Shown piece by piece: positions 40,225 through 51,017 of a stretch of DNA of 64,000 nt. The number at the start of each line of letters is the position of its first letter. Within the stretch, counting starts at the first letter, position 1. The DNA comes from Odobenus rosmarus divergens (lineage: Eukaryota > Chordata > Mammalia > Carnivora > Odobenidae), in assembly GCF_000321225.1 (NCBI RefSeq), contig NW_004450398.1, forward strand, positions 2,613,300-2,677,299, given 5' to 3'. The notes below the pieces were generated by a model. It did no database searches. It had not been told where the DNA came from and was given only the letters and a program-made list of their open reading frames with translations. The translations under genes and the position numbers were made by a program.

Positions 40225-40345
40225 TCTGGTGGTATGCCACAGGTGTCTGTACTTGGGGCTGTTCTGTGTTACCTTACATGGCAAAAGGTGCCTTGTAAGG
40301 TAACAGGGATTAGGAAATGGATGTCTTTGGGGGCCATTACTCCGT
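40225..40345. mobile_element. MLT1-like pieces in opposite orientations with hairpin
   Basis: 'GTTACCTTACATGGCAAAAG' reads as MLT1 plus strand. The immediately following 'CCTTGTAAGGTAACAGGGAT' and 'GTCTTTGGGGGCCATTACT' read as MLT1 minus strand. Arms 40268-40281 and 40291-40304 are inverted repeats with 13 of 14 matching bases and a 9-base loop. Confidence 0.65.
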
Positions 40346-40530
40346 GTATCCCATGTGGCCACCCCTTTAGAGTACTGAATGGGTTTTATGCATTTCCTTT
40401 ACCTCTCCACTGTAGACATTTGCATTTGTGATCTCTGAATTAAAGGGCTTGGCTAGATTAGATTGAAAAATAATTTACAGGTAAGTGTCAGGGATGCTCT
40501 GAAAAAGCACACCTCTACAAGAACAGGAAG

Positions 40531-40721
40531 CAGGGGCGTGCCTGGGTGGCTCAGTAGGTCAAGTGTCTGCCTTCGGCTCAGGTCATGATCTCAAGGTCCT
40601 GGGATCGAGCCCTGTGTCGGGCTCCCTGCTCAGCAGGGAGTCTGCTTCTCCCTCTCCCTCTGCCTGCCGCTAGTGTTCTCTCTCTCTCTCTCTGAAATAA
40701 ATAAAATCTTAAAAAAGAAAA
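40531..40721 (+). mobile_element. SINEC, plus strand
   Basis: Head GCGTGCCTGGGTGGCTCAGT, then 'CCTGGGATCGAGCCCTGTG' and AAATAAATAAAATC. Duplication AAGAACAGGAAG at 40519-40530 and 40722-40733. Confidence 0.96.
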
Positions 40722-40734
40722 AAGAACAGGAAGG

Positions 40735-41725
40735 AGGGCCTCTCTGGGGACCAACAAAGCAGGATCTGATGGGCAGTTACTTTCACACTCAGCAGCCAGG
40801 GTGAATCAGCTCTGAACTTGTGTCTTTCCTTTGAGATGTGAATTCTTGGGGGGATGAATCTGATTGGTTGGTCCCATCTTGACCTGGGGAGAGCAGGTGC
40901 CTTGATTGATGCCTTCAGCAGTGTGACTGGGGGGAGGTGATCCCCAAAGGGAAATAGGATGTTGCTACTAGTACAAGAAGAGTTGGATACTGATGTCAGC
41001 TTTTTACTTGAAATAGTTTTTAGGTTGAGGCCCAGGTGATTCCGGAGGTCCCTTAGCATCTAAGTATGGAAGGGTAAGCTGGTGATGTGGAATAGTGCAG
41101 AAAGTTGCGGTGAGCTCAGTGGACTTGGTCAAGTCCATTTTCCTTCCTAGGCTTCAATTTCTCCCCTTAAAGCAGGGAGTGCAGCATGGAGCATCTTTAA
41201 GACCCCTCTCACCTCCCGGCCTAGAGCTCCATCTGGCATAAAGCCCTGGGCAAATCATTGTACCATTCAAAAAGTTAATTTAATATTTTTCTCCAGTTAA
41301 TGTTAAGAGCCATCTTCACAGGAAAAGCACAAATATTCTCGGTAATTTCAAATTGATTCATGTATCAGAAAAATAGGGAGAGAAGTAGGTGTGTATCTGC
41401 CCAGGTGCTGGTGGGTGACGTTGCTAAGGAAGGGGTGTGGCATTGATGGGTGGCCACGAAGAGTCAGGGTGAGGTCCGATGGAAGAACATGCTTTGGTGA
41501 TAACCCAACAAACCTGAAACTTGAGTATGGGAGGGCTGCCATGTTGCACGAGCCCAGATGCCAGTGGGAGAGTGTGCTCATGGAATACAGTCTGAATGCT
41601 GCCCCCTACAGTTGTGCACAGTGGTAATCCTGGCCCGGGTTTCCCTGGGTTCCAGGGTAAGAGCCCTAGATGGGCAAGGGAAGGGTGTCCAGGGTTCAAG
41701 TTTGCTCTTTCAGTTAGTTATCCCT
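40735..41725. other. No gene; possible small MIR piece
   Basis: About 1 kb. 'TTGGTCAAGTCCATTTTCCT' near 41127 may be a worn MIR. Minus-strand frames of 116 codons (40709-41059) and 91 codons (41424-41699) show no known domain. Confidence 0.4.
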
Positions 41726-41727
41726 TG

Positions 41728-41918
41728 TTTTTTTTTTTTTTTTCAAGATTTTATTTATTCACTTAGATCGTGAGTGGGCGGAGACAGAGGGAGAGAATCA
41801 CAAGCTGGCTCCATGCATGGTGCAGAGCCCAAGGTAGGGCTGGATCCCACCACCCTGAGATCATGACCTGAGCTGAAACGAGGCAGATGCTTAACCAACT
41901 GAGCCACCCAGGTGCCCC
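41728..41918 (-). mobile_element. Old-type SINEC, minus strand
   Basis: A 16-base T-run, then AAGATTTTATTTATTCACTT and a body of the older class. A short, imperfect AGTTAGTTAT / AGTTATTAAT duplication flanks it. Confidence 0.92.
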
Positions 41919-41944
41919 AGTTATTAATGCTGTATGCCCATGGC

Positions 41945-42345
41945 ATTCATGGATGGGCAATAATGATGAGAAGCCTTTACTGATAATCTGCTAAGTGCTA
42001 GGAACTGTATTATAATTTTATAATAATTTTTAGAGGTAGGTACAATTGTTAATCCTCCCAAGACTAAAGAATAAGCTCCTACCTCGAACGTCCTGGGGGG
42101 CTCAGAAACATAAGGATGTGGGAATTCGCCTGGGGGGGATTATTCTTGCATAAGCATATAGAGTAACATAAGGAGCTAGACATACAGGCCGAAATGAATA
42201 GCTAGGTAATTAAATAATAAAATGAGGATGCTAATCAGATAGGTCTTGTGTTTATCTGCCTTTTAGACTGGAACTAGGAGGCTCAGAGATGTTCGTTGGT
42301 GTGCCCCAGGGCACAAAGCTAGGAAGTAGAGAGCAGGAATGTGGA
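41945..42345 (-). mobile_element. MIR SINE, minus strand, with ~200-bp insertion
   Basis: Left 41945-42060: 'TGCTAAGTGCTAGGAACTGT', 'GAGGTAGGTACAATTGTTAA'. Right 42265-42345: 'GGAGGCTCAGAGATGTTCGT', 'GGGCACAAAGCTAGGAAGTA'. The unassigned 42061-42264 separates the halves. Confidence 0.78.
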
Positions 42346-42349
42346 CAGA

Positions 42350-43130
42350 GTTCAACATTAACACATGTCTCGTCAGGCCTCGCCACCCACGCATAGAGCA
42401 GAGTGGACTAGGTTTGCGTCTGGCCCAGGATAAATGGCTGCCCCATGCCAGGCCGCATCTTCAGGAACCTCGCGTCCGGTCTCTGTGTATGTCTGGCTGT
42501 CATCCCGTTTTATTTCTGTCTCTTGCTCATCTCTGTCCCATAAGAACCCCTCCTGCTGAGTTTGCCTCTGGCCACAAGACCTTGCTGCCTGGACGCCTCT
42601 CTGGTCTGCACTGGAATAATATATGTTGGTTTTCATTTCCCGCAGGAAAGGTCGGTTAGCAGAGTTGCTCATTTGAGGGAGGAGGCACTGAGGACATGGA
42701 GGGTGACAATGGGAAGTGACCTTTTGCAATCCCTGCTGGTATCAGCGAACCCAGGGCAGGTCAGAAAGACCCACAACGAGGATCATCAGGAGCAGGTGCA
42801 CTGGTGAGCTGAGGCACAGAGCCCACCGCGCCCCATCCTGCCCAGGTCTCTCCCCAGTTACCACTGGTCTCTCCTGATCTGTGTCTAGGGATTGTGCTGT
42901 CCTTGGGGACCAAGCTGAATCACAGATAAAAGGCCACTCTTAGTTTCAAACTGAGCACACCCTTGTATACTATGTCACTGTACCTGCTGACTTTTGCATT
43001 AAAAAAATTCTGCCTCTTCTTAGTTCTTAATCCTCACTCCGTCCATACCTACCTTCTCCCTCTTGGTGTGCCACCTCTGTTCTGCTCCTATGATTACATA
43101 TTTTCAAGTATTTATTTGTTTTGAATAGGC
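42350..43130. other. No gene or clear repeat seen
   Basis: Frames of 106 and 118 codons overlap on opposite strands at 42339-42729 without known domains. Confidence 0.45.
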
Positions 43131-43138
43131 AATGCCTG

Positions 43139-43236
43139 TTGACATTAATAATTAATTTAATTAATAATTAATAAAATTAATTAATAAACAATTTATTGTG
43201 TTTTGTTAAACATAACAATTAATAAAATAATTAATC
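43139..43236. repeat. (TTAA/TAAT)-rich palindromic tract
   Basis: Almost pure A/T sequence of TTAATTAA-type units that can fold back on itself in several registers. A GTTTTGTTAAAC segment lies in the middle. Confidence 0.9.
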
Positions 43237-43439
43237 AGCCCACCACGTGAAGAGCAAGGTTTTCTCCTCCTTAACTCTCCTTACCTGGAGGACCCGCCGT
43301 TTGTTTTTATATCATTTTGTCCATGTCTGCGTGAGGTTAGACCTTCCGAAATTACCTTCTAGGTCAGAGTTGTCGCACACTGGCGATTTTCTGTAGTTCA
43401 GTTGAATTCGAGCAGAAATATGGTACCTGTGCTTTCTCA

Positions 43440-43585
43440 CCACCTGATACAGAATGTATTTTCATGTGTATTGTCTGTCTCTCTCCATCAGATTGTCAAC
43501 TTCATGGAACCACGACCTGTTTTGCTCACTGCTGTCCCCCCAGTGCCTGACACCAAAAAAGGCTCTCAGTCAGTGGATGAATAGA
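43440..43585 (+). mobile_element. L2 LINE 3' end, plus strand
   Basis: 'CATCAGATTGTCAACTTCAT', 'TGCTCACTGCTGTCCCCCCA' and 'CTCTCAGTCAGTGGATGAAT'. Confidence 0.85.
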
Positions 43586-43739
43586 CTACTCACTCTTCTC
43601 ATGAATGGGAGCTGTCTGGTGACACTGGTCTGGACCTTGCCTTCCTCATTTAGCCCTATGTTCCTCACATTTTTCTTTCTGAGCACATGTGAGTCAGCTT
43701 TGCTTTCTAATCAGCTGCAGAGAATGTGCATCCATGATG

Positions 43740-44085
43740 AGGATGTCCCCTAACCACTATGACCGGTCCCCTTCTGATGGCCACCTAGGTTGTCCCCCAT
43801 CTTTTGCCACTGCAGACAAAATGCCCTGAAGATCTTTGCACACACCTCCCTATATAGGTTTCAGCACCCCCAGGACGCTTCCTGCAAAAGGCACAGCTGG
43901 GTTGTGTTGCACATGGTGAGTGGTGTGATTTGAGTGGATACTGCCTCACTGTTTCATTGTATGCCGGTGGTTACTGTTACAACAGTCCACCCACTTTCTC
44001 CTCTCTGTTGAGCAGCAGTGATGGGGGAGAGTGGTTGCGCACTGTTCAGCCTTCCCGAGTCTGTCCCGCTAGCCCCTGTGGTCAC
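43740..44085 (-). mobile_element. L1-type LINE fragment, antisense
   Basis: 'GGCCACCTAGGTTGTCCCCC', 'AAGATCTTTGCACACACCTC' and 'GGCACAGCTGGGTTGTGTTG' follow the antisense order of an old L1 or HAL1 ORF2 end. Confidence 0.65.
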
Positions 44086-44089
44086 CAGC

Positions 44090-44345
44090 AGGCCATTCTT
44101 TGCCTGCTAACCTGTTACATTTGTATTAGAAGATGAATTTCTCAGCATGATACAACCAAATTAGTTTGCCAGTTGGAAGCCATCATAGGATGCTTGTTGG
44201 GGTACGGCTGCAGCCTAGGCATGAGATGTCAAGTCAAGGGGAGGCACTGCCACACCATCACAGTGTCTCTTGGGAGCTGGGGCTGTCAGGGATCAGGAGA
44301 GCCATTTTCCTCCATTACCTGCAGCCCCTCCCCCCTCAACTTGTT
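44090..44345. other. No gene or clear repeat seen
   Basis: Two overlapping 79-84 codon frames; no known domain. Confidence 0.4.
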
Positions 44346-44349
44346 CAGT

Positions 44350-44490
44350 TTCAGCTCACTTTTCAGCGTGCCTACTGTATGCCGGATGCCTTCTGCTCAA
44401 GATCCACTTTAACCGTCTAAAGAGTCCTGTAAAATAAGGGTATTCACCGTATCTTAGGGTGTAACAGAGGCTCAAAGAATAGAATGACTT
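44350..44490 (-). mobile_element. MIR SINE, minus strand
   Basis: 'CGTGCCTACTGTATGCCGGA' and 'AGGCTCAAAGAATAGAATGA'. Confidence 0.78.
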
Positions 44491-44544
44491 GCCACAGTGA
44501 GTTTTCCAAAACTTTAGGGAAGACGAAAATCACTTCCTGCTGAA

Positions 44545-44915
44545 GACCTTCCAGTTGAAGGCGCTCCCCTGTTCTTACCTGGTCTCTGCCAGTGGCCTTA
44601 ATTTCGTCTTAATCCCACTCACTTCCTCTCCCACCTCTCTCCAGGTCCCATAGCCTTCTTTCTGCGGAATCTGCAAGCTCATTCCTACCACAGGGCCTTT
44701 GCATTTCGACTCCCCTCTGCCAAGAATGTTTAGCCCCCTAAGTTTTACAGGGTTGGTTTCTTCCACAGCATGAATGTCACCTCCTCAGGAGTGACACATC
44801 TTTCTTGACTTCCCCCTCTGATCGCACTCTATCTCATTGCCTTGTTTTGTCTTGCACAGAGCTATCTGAAAAAATTACTTTCATTGGTCACGTATTTTAT
44901 TTGTTGGTGTGGACC
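44545..44915 (+). mobile_element. L2 LINE, plus strand
   Basis: 'CCACAGGGCCTTTGCATTTC', 'CTCTGCCAAGAATGTTTAGC', 'ATGAATGTCACCTCCTCAGG' and 'CACTCTATCTCATTGCCTTG' give a well preserved internal stretch. Confidence 0.9.
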
Positions 44916-44919
44916 TTGG

Positions 44920-45225
44920 AGTCACTTAAAAAAAAAACAAAACCTGTGTTTTGAAATCTGGGTGAATGCTTATATGTCTGGGATAGTTCCATTTAAGACC
45001 TAACCATAGGCCAGGAGGACATAGCCAACGACCTCTCTGGCTGCAGGTTTCTGGAACTGTTTTGCCTAGATTGACCTCTGAGGCTGGGCATTTGGGAGGA
45101 TTGTTTTCTGTCACATGAAATAGGTTATTATTACAACAACCAATAGCCCTAGATAGATCTTCACTGTAGGCAAACCAATTTGGCAGTGCTGGCCAAACCT
45201 GTAAGATGAGGATAAAACATATCCT
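44920..45225. other. No gene or clear repeat seen
   Basis: Unassigned. Starts with a nine-A run near 44929. Confidence 0.4.
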
Positions 45226-45243
45226 TTAAGAATTTATGGTTTC

Positions 45244-45444
45244 TTTTTTTTTTATTAAAGATTTTTATTTATTTTTTGACACAGAGAGACACAGCGAGAG
45301 AGGGAACACAAGCAGGGGGAGTGGGAGAGGGAGAAGCAGGCCCCTTGCTGAGCAGGGAGCCCAATGCGGGGCTCGATCCCAGGACCCTGGGATCATGACC
45401 TGAGCCGAAGGCGGACGCTCAATGACTGAGCCACCCAGCGCCCC
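45244..45444 (-). mobile_element. Young-type SINEC, minus strand
   Basis: Body with AACACAAGCAGGGGGAGTGG and GGACGCTCAATGACTGAGCC. Perfect 16-bp duplication AAGAATTTATGGTTTC at 45228-45243 and 45445-45460. The head reads CCACCCAGCGCCCC, missing one G. Among the best preserved copies. Confidence 0.97.
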
Positions 45445-45460
45445 AAGAATTTATGGTTTC

Positions 45461-46524
45461 AAAAGTCATTCAGTCACACAGTCCTAGGCTTATGTAGGTA
45501 TGTGTGTGTGCGTGTGCGTGTGCATGCAGGTGGCTGCATTAGAAATAACAAAGTCAACACAAATATGGCCATATCTTGCCACTAGGTGAAACCTTTGTAT
45601 CCTCAGGTCAAAAAGTAAAAAATACTTAATGGAATTCATAATGGAGTTTACAAAGTGTCAAGCCACAGGTTACATGAGCTTTATTTGGCCTGCATGGTGT
45701 TTTGAATCAGTTTCCAACATTTAACCATCAGGAAATATTGCATGAAATTCTGGGTTATTAATGTCCCTCAAATATTTAAAAGCTGGTGATAACTGCCTTT
45801 TGAAATAGCAATAGCAAGATGGAGGTGAGTGCTGGCTTCTTTCTCTAGGTAGGGCATGTGTCCTCCCCTTCTCCCCAATTCCCCCCCCCCCGTTTGCCAC
45901 TTTTCCCACCTGCACCGCTTCTGGGACTTACATCACTTGCTTGGCTCCAATAGCATTTGGTTTTGTGACCTTTGTTTTGAAATTTCTCATCCATTGTCCT
46001 TCAGAATGGGACGTAGCTATAATGCAAGTAATAAAAAAACAAGATATCCATGTTTGTTCATTGATATAATTGCCCAAGCTTACCAGTACACATAGCAGAC
46101 CTGGGATAGAGAGCAGGTGAGGGAGCAACATTTAAGATTACACTGGCTCAGCATATAAATAGCTTTTTTGATATCTAAACCTTCTCTTACTACTTTGCAT
46201 ATCAATACTTATTTAAAATAAGTGCTGTCAAACAAGTCATTACTTGAAATGATTAAGTGATGCATGTGGCTGATTGTCATTTTTTCCCCAAATGATTATT
46301 AAAATTGATGAATGTGGGTAACCTACATATAGGCCAGTGCCCCTTGTGGTCCAGTATCAGAACTGTGTCAAATTCAGAGAAATATAGTTAACAGTTATAA
46401 AAAAGAAATCCCCGTCTTTACTTGTATCGTTCCAACAACATTAATGGGGATCTAATTTATAAGGTGCTTCAAGTAATGATTCATAAAATCACTTTCCCCT
46501 CCACTTCTGCTCTCTCTTGCCCCA
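45461..46524. other. Unique, partly AT-rich block
   Basis: Contains a GT-rich stretch near 45498-45530 and a C-run at 45887-45896. 46140-46500 is AT-rich and repeat-free, with homeodomain-type sites. No gene recognised. Confidence 0.45.
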
Positions 46525-47015
46525 TGTTGTAGGCTGGATAATAACCCCCAAAAATGTCCATGTCATAATCCCTGGGCTCTGTGAATATGTGAACCTGTTG
46601 CCTTATATGGCAAAAAGGGATTTTGCAGATGTGTTTGAATTAAGGATCTTGAGATGGGAGATTATCCTGGACTATGCAGGTGCATTAATAATATAATCAC
46701 AAATATCCTAACAAGGGGAAGGCAGAGGGTGACTCTACTACAGGAACTGATAAAGGCATTCGATGGCTGAAGTAAAATGCTATCCTTCTTGCTTTGAAGA
46801 TGGAGGGAGGGGTTTCAAGCTAAGGAATGTAAGGACTACAGCTCTAGGAGCTGGAAAAGGCAAGGGAATGGCTTTTCCTTGAGAGCCCCTGGAGAGAATA
46901 TGGGCACCTTGATTTAGGACTTCTGACATTTAGAACTATAAGAGAATAAATGTGTGTTGTTTTAAGCTGTCAAATTTATGGCAATTTGTTATAGCAGCTG
47001 TAAGAAACTATTACA
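46525..47015 (+). mobile_element. MLT1-type MaLR solo LTR, plus strand
   Basis: Starts TGTTGTAGGCTGGATAATAA and ends GTAAGAAACTATTACA, with 'CCTTATATGGCAAAAAGGGA', 'AAGGATCTTGAGATGGGAGA' and 'GTGTTGTTTTAAGCTGTCAA' between. Essentially complete. Confidence 0.93.
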
Positions 47016-48025
47016 TTCCATGACCAGCCTCTTTATGTGTTCATAAGCCACTCCGTGAAACTTTTCCGTGTTCCTTTTGACTCTTTTATGGGTACCAGTG
47101 AGATGGCACACACAGAGGGAACCGGGACAGTAAACCACCATCTTTCCCCGTTCCATGGTTCCTTCCCAGGGGGGACCCAGAAAAATAGAACAGATGAGGC
47201 AATGTGGACACATGACTATACGAAATCCATAATGACCAAAATCAATGGGAGAACCAACAAGTCAGTAAAACTGTCTTTCTCAAGCATTTTCCCCTTTTAT
47301 TCATAACTCGGTTTCTTTGCTTTTATGACCTGACTCTTTGCTGGACAGGCCCTGCCAAACTGTATTCTAAACTTTCCTCTAACATGGTGTTATCAAGACT
47401 GCATGTGGCAATGTCTCTGATCACGGTGTTCTTCACTTGTGTGGGGTTTTACTCATTCTAATGTCATTAGTATAAAGTAGGCATCTCGTTGCCGAGGCAA
47501 CCAGAAGTACAAGCATGCACAATTCCAGTCTTGTCCAAGAACTCAGATCTACTTGTTATGCTCCCACTGTGTTCCTGGTTTTCCTGTCTCCTCGAGCCAA
47601 AATAGTGCAAACCATTCCATGGTCAAGCCCATTCATTTTTTTCTCTTTTTAAATTAATGTTTTAGCAGGTCCTATACAGTTTTTCCTGAATCTACTAACT
47701 TAGTTCTTTAATTCCTCCTAGCTAATCCTGTCTTTTCCTTTTCCTGTGTAATAGATTGGCTACTTGAAGTCCTTCTGTGATAATTACCTTCACCATCTTC
47801 AGCATGGGCTTTTTTCTCTTCCTCTCTTGATCACTACGTGCCTCTGCCATTGGAATCAGCATCCGAGATTTCTGTTTCTGCTTCCCTACATCCAGACTGG
47901 ACCAGTTGAAATGGATGGGGGATCAGGGACTCTGTATTCCCCATATACAGACACATGGAGGCCTCCCAAGAAATGGATCAATTTGACATTGACTGCTGTA
48001 TATTTTATTTCTCTTTAAACATGCC
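47016..48025. other. Repeat-free block with an RFX X-box
   Basis: About 1 kb with no transposon recognised. 'CTGTCTTTTCCTTTTCCTGT' before ATTGGCTACT near 47755 resembles a splice acceptor, but the frame after it (47764-48018) has no known domain. Confidence 0.45.
47488..47501. promoter_or_regulatory. RFX X-box palindrome
   Basis: GTTGCCGAGGCAAC is two perfect RFX half-sites (GTTGCC and GGCAAC) with the standard 2-bp spacer. It lies in repeat-free DNA. RFX factors bind such sites as dimers; occupancy is unknown. Confidence 0.5.
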
Positions 48026-48028
48026 TTG

Positions 48029-48226
48029 GGGCGCCTGGGTGGTTCAGTCGTTGAGCGTCTGCCTTCAGCTCGGGTCATGATCCCAGGGTCCTGGGATCGA
48101 GCCCCGCATCAGGCTCCCTGCTCAGCAGGGAGCTTGCTTCTCCCTCTCCCGCTCCCCCTGCTTGTGTTCCCTCTCTCATTGTCTCTCTCTCTGTCAAATA
48201 AATAAATAAAATCTTTAAAAAAAAAA
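48029..48226 (+). mobile_element. Young-type SINEC, plus strand
   Basis: GGGGCGCCTGGGTGGTTCAG head, GTCGTTGAGCGTCTGCC, 'CCCCCTGCTTGTGTTCCCTC' and a TCAAATAAATAAATAAAATC tail with a clean A-run. This subfamily type supports a bear or pinniped-like source. Confidence 0.96.
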
Positions 48227-48229
48227 AGG

Positions 48230-49285
48230 CCTCAAGAGCTAGTTTGGGCCTTAATGTCCATAAGTGTCAGTCCCTGCAGCTACATGCTCACTCAGCAGCA
48301 AGATGCCAGGCATTTTTAGTAGTTAATGCTTAAAAGTTTATTACATTTTATAAAATGTTGATGAATTTTGACACGAATAAAAAACCTCATGGTGGCATAT
48401 ATGGAAATTATCTTTCTCACAGAGGCCACAAGATGGAGGGTCCATGGGATGATTCTGGTTCACCAGTGGGTTCTCTTTGACCTACACAAGATCTTAAATG
48501 TGAGTGAGTTGCCAGCTTTTAAAATAGGAATAGTTCACACAAAACCCTAATTTCTGGATTATCTTAAAATACTGGAAGATCTGGCAACATGAAGCTTGTA
48601 TTCTTGTATGACTATAGACAGCTGGAATTGAGCAGTGGCTGCCCACCGGGGATAAGGCAGCAATCTTTTTTTCATCTTGATCTGATATTTATCCACCCTA
48701 CTTTGCTCAATTCTGTTACCTGCCTGATGTTGGCATCTGAGTTTGCAGCTTCTCCTGTGGAATTCTGGGCTCAAAGGAGGAAGGCACCATATAGATGTCA
48801 ACACTGACCCCTCCCTTACCCACCTGATCCATCAATCTCCCTTTTCTATGCCCCGCATCTGGTCACGGAGCCACCAGAGATGTGCTCATCACCTTCCCAC
48901 CTAGCTATTCCTCCTAATAATCAGCTCTCCCTGGAAGAAAGTTCTTCCACATATTGAAGTAACATTTTCCTCTCTTAAGTACTCCACCCTCTGGTTGGAG
49001 GTAGACTCATGGGGCATTGATGTGGATTATTGTACCCCTCCCAAACTTGATGTCCACTGCATTCCCAAGGGCTCAGGCCCACTAAGGGCTGTAATTCAAC
49101 ATTTGCACTGTGTTAATTATAAAACACCAGGGGATGAACATTCTTTATCTAGTTGTTTTATGCCATTTGAAAGCTCCAGTCTGATGTGTGTGGCCATCTG
49201 AAAGATTTCTCAAGGCTCACTTGGCAGGACCCAAAGGAAGATGTATTAGTTTCTATAGTGATAATGGTGTTGATAATGATAATGT
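48230..49285. other. No gene; possible unnamed old repeat at 48300-48660
   Basis: 'TGGATTATCTTAAAATACTG' near 48555 looks like part of a mammalian repeat I cannot name. Frames on both strands (up to 81 codons) have no known domain. Confidence 0.4.
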
Positions 49286-49289
49286 TATT

Positions 49290-49455
49290 AGTAGCTACCT
49301 TTTATTGGAAAACTGCAGCCAGGGTAAACCGTATGCCAGGATAAGTGATTAACAAGCATCATTGTGTCTAACGGTAATTAAAGGTAGATATTATCTTAGT
49401 TTATAGATGAGCAAACTGAGGCTCAGAGCAGTTAAATATATTCTCAGAGGCCATT
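49290..49455 (-). mobile_element. MIR SINE, minus strand
   Basis: 'AACCGTATGCCAGGATAAGT', 'ATAGATGAGCAAACTGAGGC' and 'TCAGAGCAGTTAAATA'. Confidence 0.88.
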
Positions 49456-49539
49456 GTGATAGGCGTTGTGTTTGTCTTTCCAAAACGGATTCCTCTGCCT
49501 TCTGGTGACTGCCATAATTTTCCTTTGGATATCCACCCC

Positions 49540-50014
49540 ACCCCATGCAGTTCATATCCTTTGGGAAAGGCAGAGCACGTGACTCAGGCTCAAACCAAGG
49601 AGTGCAATTCTCATTCACTGGCTACGGCAGTTGGTTCATTGCTTAGTATGAGTCACAGTTAAAACAATGATGTTGGAGAAGATTTGGTCAGGGGGATTCT
49701 GAGAACCTTCTGAAGCGACCCTCTTGTTATTAGCCAGGACATGGAGGAGCATGCACATGGCTCCTGGAATGGTTGGCATGTTCCCATCTTGGGTCCATAG
49801 TGTGGTTTCAGCATAAGGAATGCAGAACAAGAGTTGGAAAAAACAAAATCTTGATGGCCTCATTGGTCTACCAACTCAGAATAATCCTGAAGCCTTGTCA
49901 CTGGTCATTCATTCATATGAGCTGATAGTCGCATGAGCTGGTGATCTCCTTTATTGTTTATTATGGTTTGAATTTTCTGTCATTTGCAACCAGATGAATC
50001 CCGACTGATGGATA
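49540..50014. mobile_element. Ancient interspersed repeat, 'ggctgcaagtaac' family, reversed copy
   Basis: 'GCACGTGACTCAGGCTCAAA' on the left and 'TCTGTCATTTGCAACCAGAT' then 'GAATCCCGACTGATGGATAC' on the right follow the reverse order of the copies at 17.6 and 21.2 kb. Confidence 0.6.
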
Positions 50015-50117
50015 CACTCAGCTAGTTAGTGGGGCCATGATTCAAACCCAGAACCATCTAGTTCCCAAATTGATGCCATTTCTGCTCTTCTTTGCTTGGT
50101 TGGATGGACATTCTTTC

Positions 50118-50285
50118 CATAGAATCATAGAGTTTCAGAACTAAAAGAGACCAGTGAGATTGTACTGTCCAGCCCGTGATATTGGCAGACAAAGAACTTG
50201 AGGCCAAGAAAGGAAAAGTAACTTGTCCAAGTCAGTTGGGGTTCAAGACGAAAGTGGGCTGGACCCCAGTGCACTGCTCTTTTTT
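50118..50285. mobile_element. MIR3-like SINE
   Basis: 'AATCATAGAGTTTCAGAACT', 'AAAGAGACCAGTGAGATTGT', 'TTGAGGCCAAGAAAGGAAAA' and 'CAGTGCACTGCTCTTTTTTA' match the MIR3-type order. A short MIR piece may precede it at 50010-50080. Confidence 0.78.
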
Positions 50286-50289
50286 ACAT

Positions 50290-51015
50290 CACAGCACCTT
50301 TAGTCCTTTTTCTGTTTATCATACTAGTTAAATGTATTGTTTTGGTTTTTTTCTCATTGATCTAGAGCCCTTTGCCTGCAGACCCTGGATACAGTGGGTG
50401 ATGGGACAAACTTTCTACAGCAGTAGTCAGGAGTTTGTGGAGTCTTTCCTTTGTATCGCAACCAAGACTAGGACCAAAGCAGTGGGGATGGGAAGCTGGA
50501 GCTACCCAGCTTTGCAGCAGTTTCTGGAAAGTGAAAGAGAAGGGAGTGAGTGAGGACAGTAGGAAGGGAAAAGGAAAGGTCAGAGAAAGAAGAAATAGGT
50601 GCTCATGAGGTGCTAAGACAAAAGAAGCGTGAGGAACAAAGGAGAATAATCTTTGCCTTTCTTCTAACATAATGAAGTCAGCATGGTTCAGCTAGGCTGA
50701 GATACCCAGAACACTTCTGTCTTCTCTTTTTCCTTGCATATTTTATGCCAAAGTACCTTCAGATACTTTAGGGCCACTCGAGTGCTCTAGAACGTAACTC
50801 AGTGCTTCATACTTCAAACAGGTGGCCCATTGGCAAAAAGGGAAGGAGGTGTTTTTTTAAGTAACTTGAGAGGATAAGAGAGAAGGATATTGTCTCTCGA
50901 TAGCTGGGCCATGATTGCTTCTCCTTATCCTTTTAGGAGGACAAGAAATTCTCTTTCTCTCTAGTAGTAGGAGGAACATGGAAACAGCAGCTGCTAATAC
51001 ATGAGTCTCACCATA
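50290..51015. other. No gene; purine-rich at 50525-50650
   Basis: A 73-codon plus-strand frame and a 102-codon minus-strand frame overlap here. No known domain, and the minus frame is driven by the purine-rich stretch. Confidence 0.45.
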
Positions 51016-51017
51016 TA

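Noticed and set aside
43858..43880. REST/NRSF-like sequence starting TTCAGCACC
   Set aside because: The left half-site is good but the right half-site is poor and lies within an L1-type fragment.
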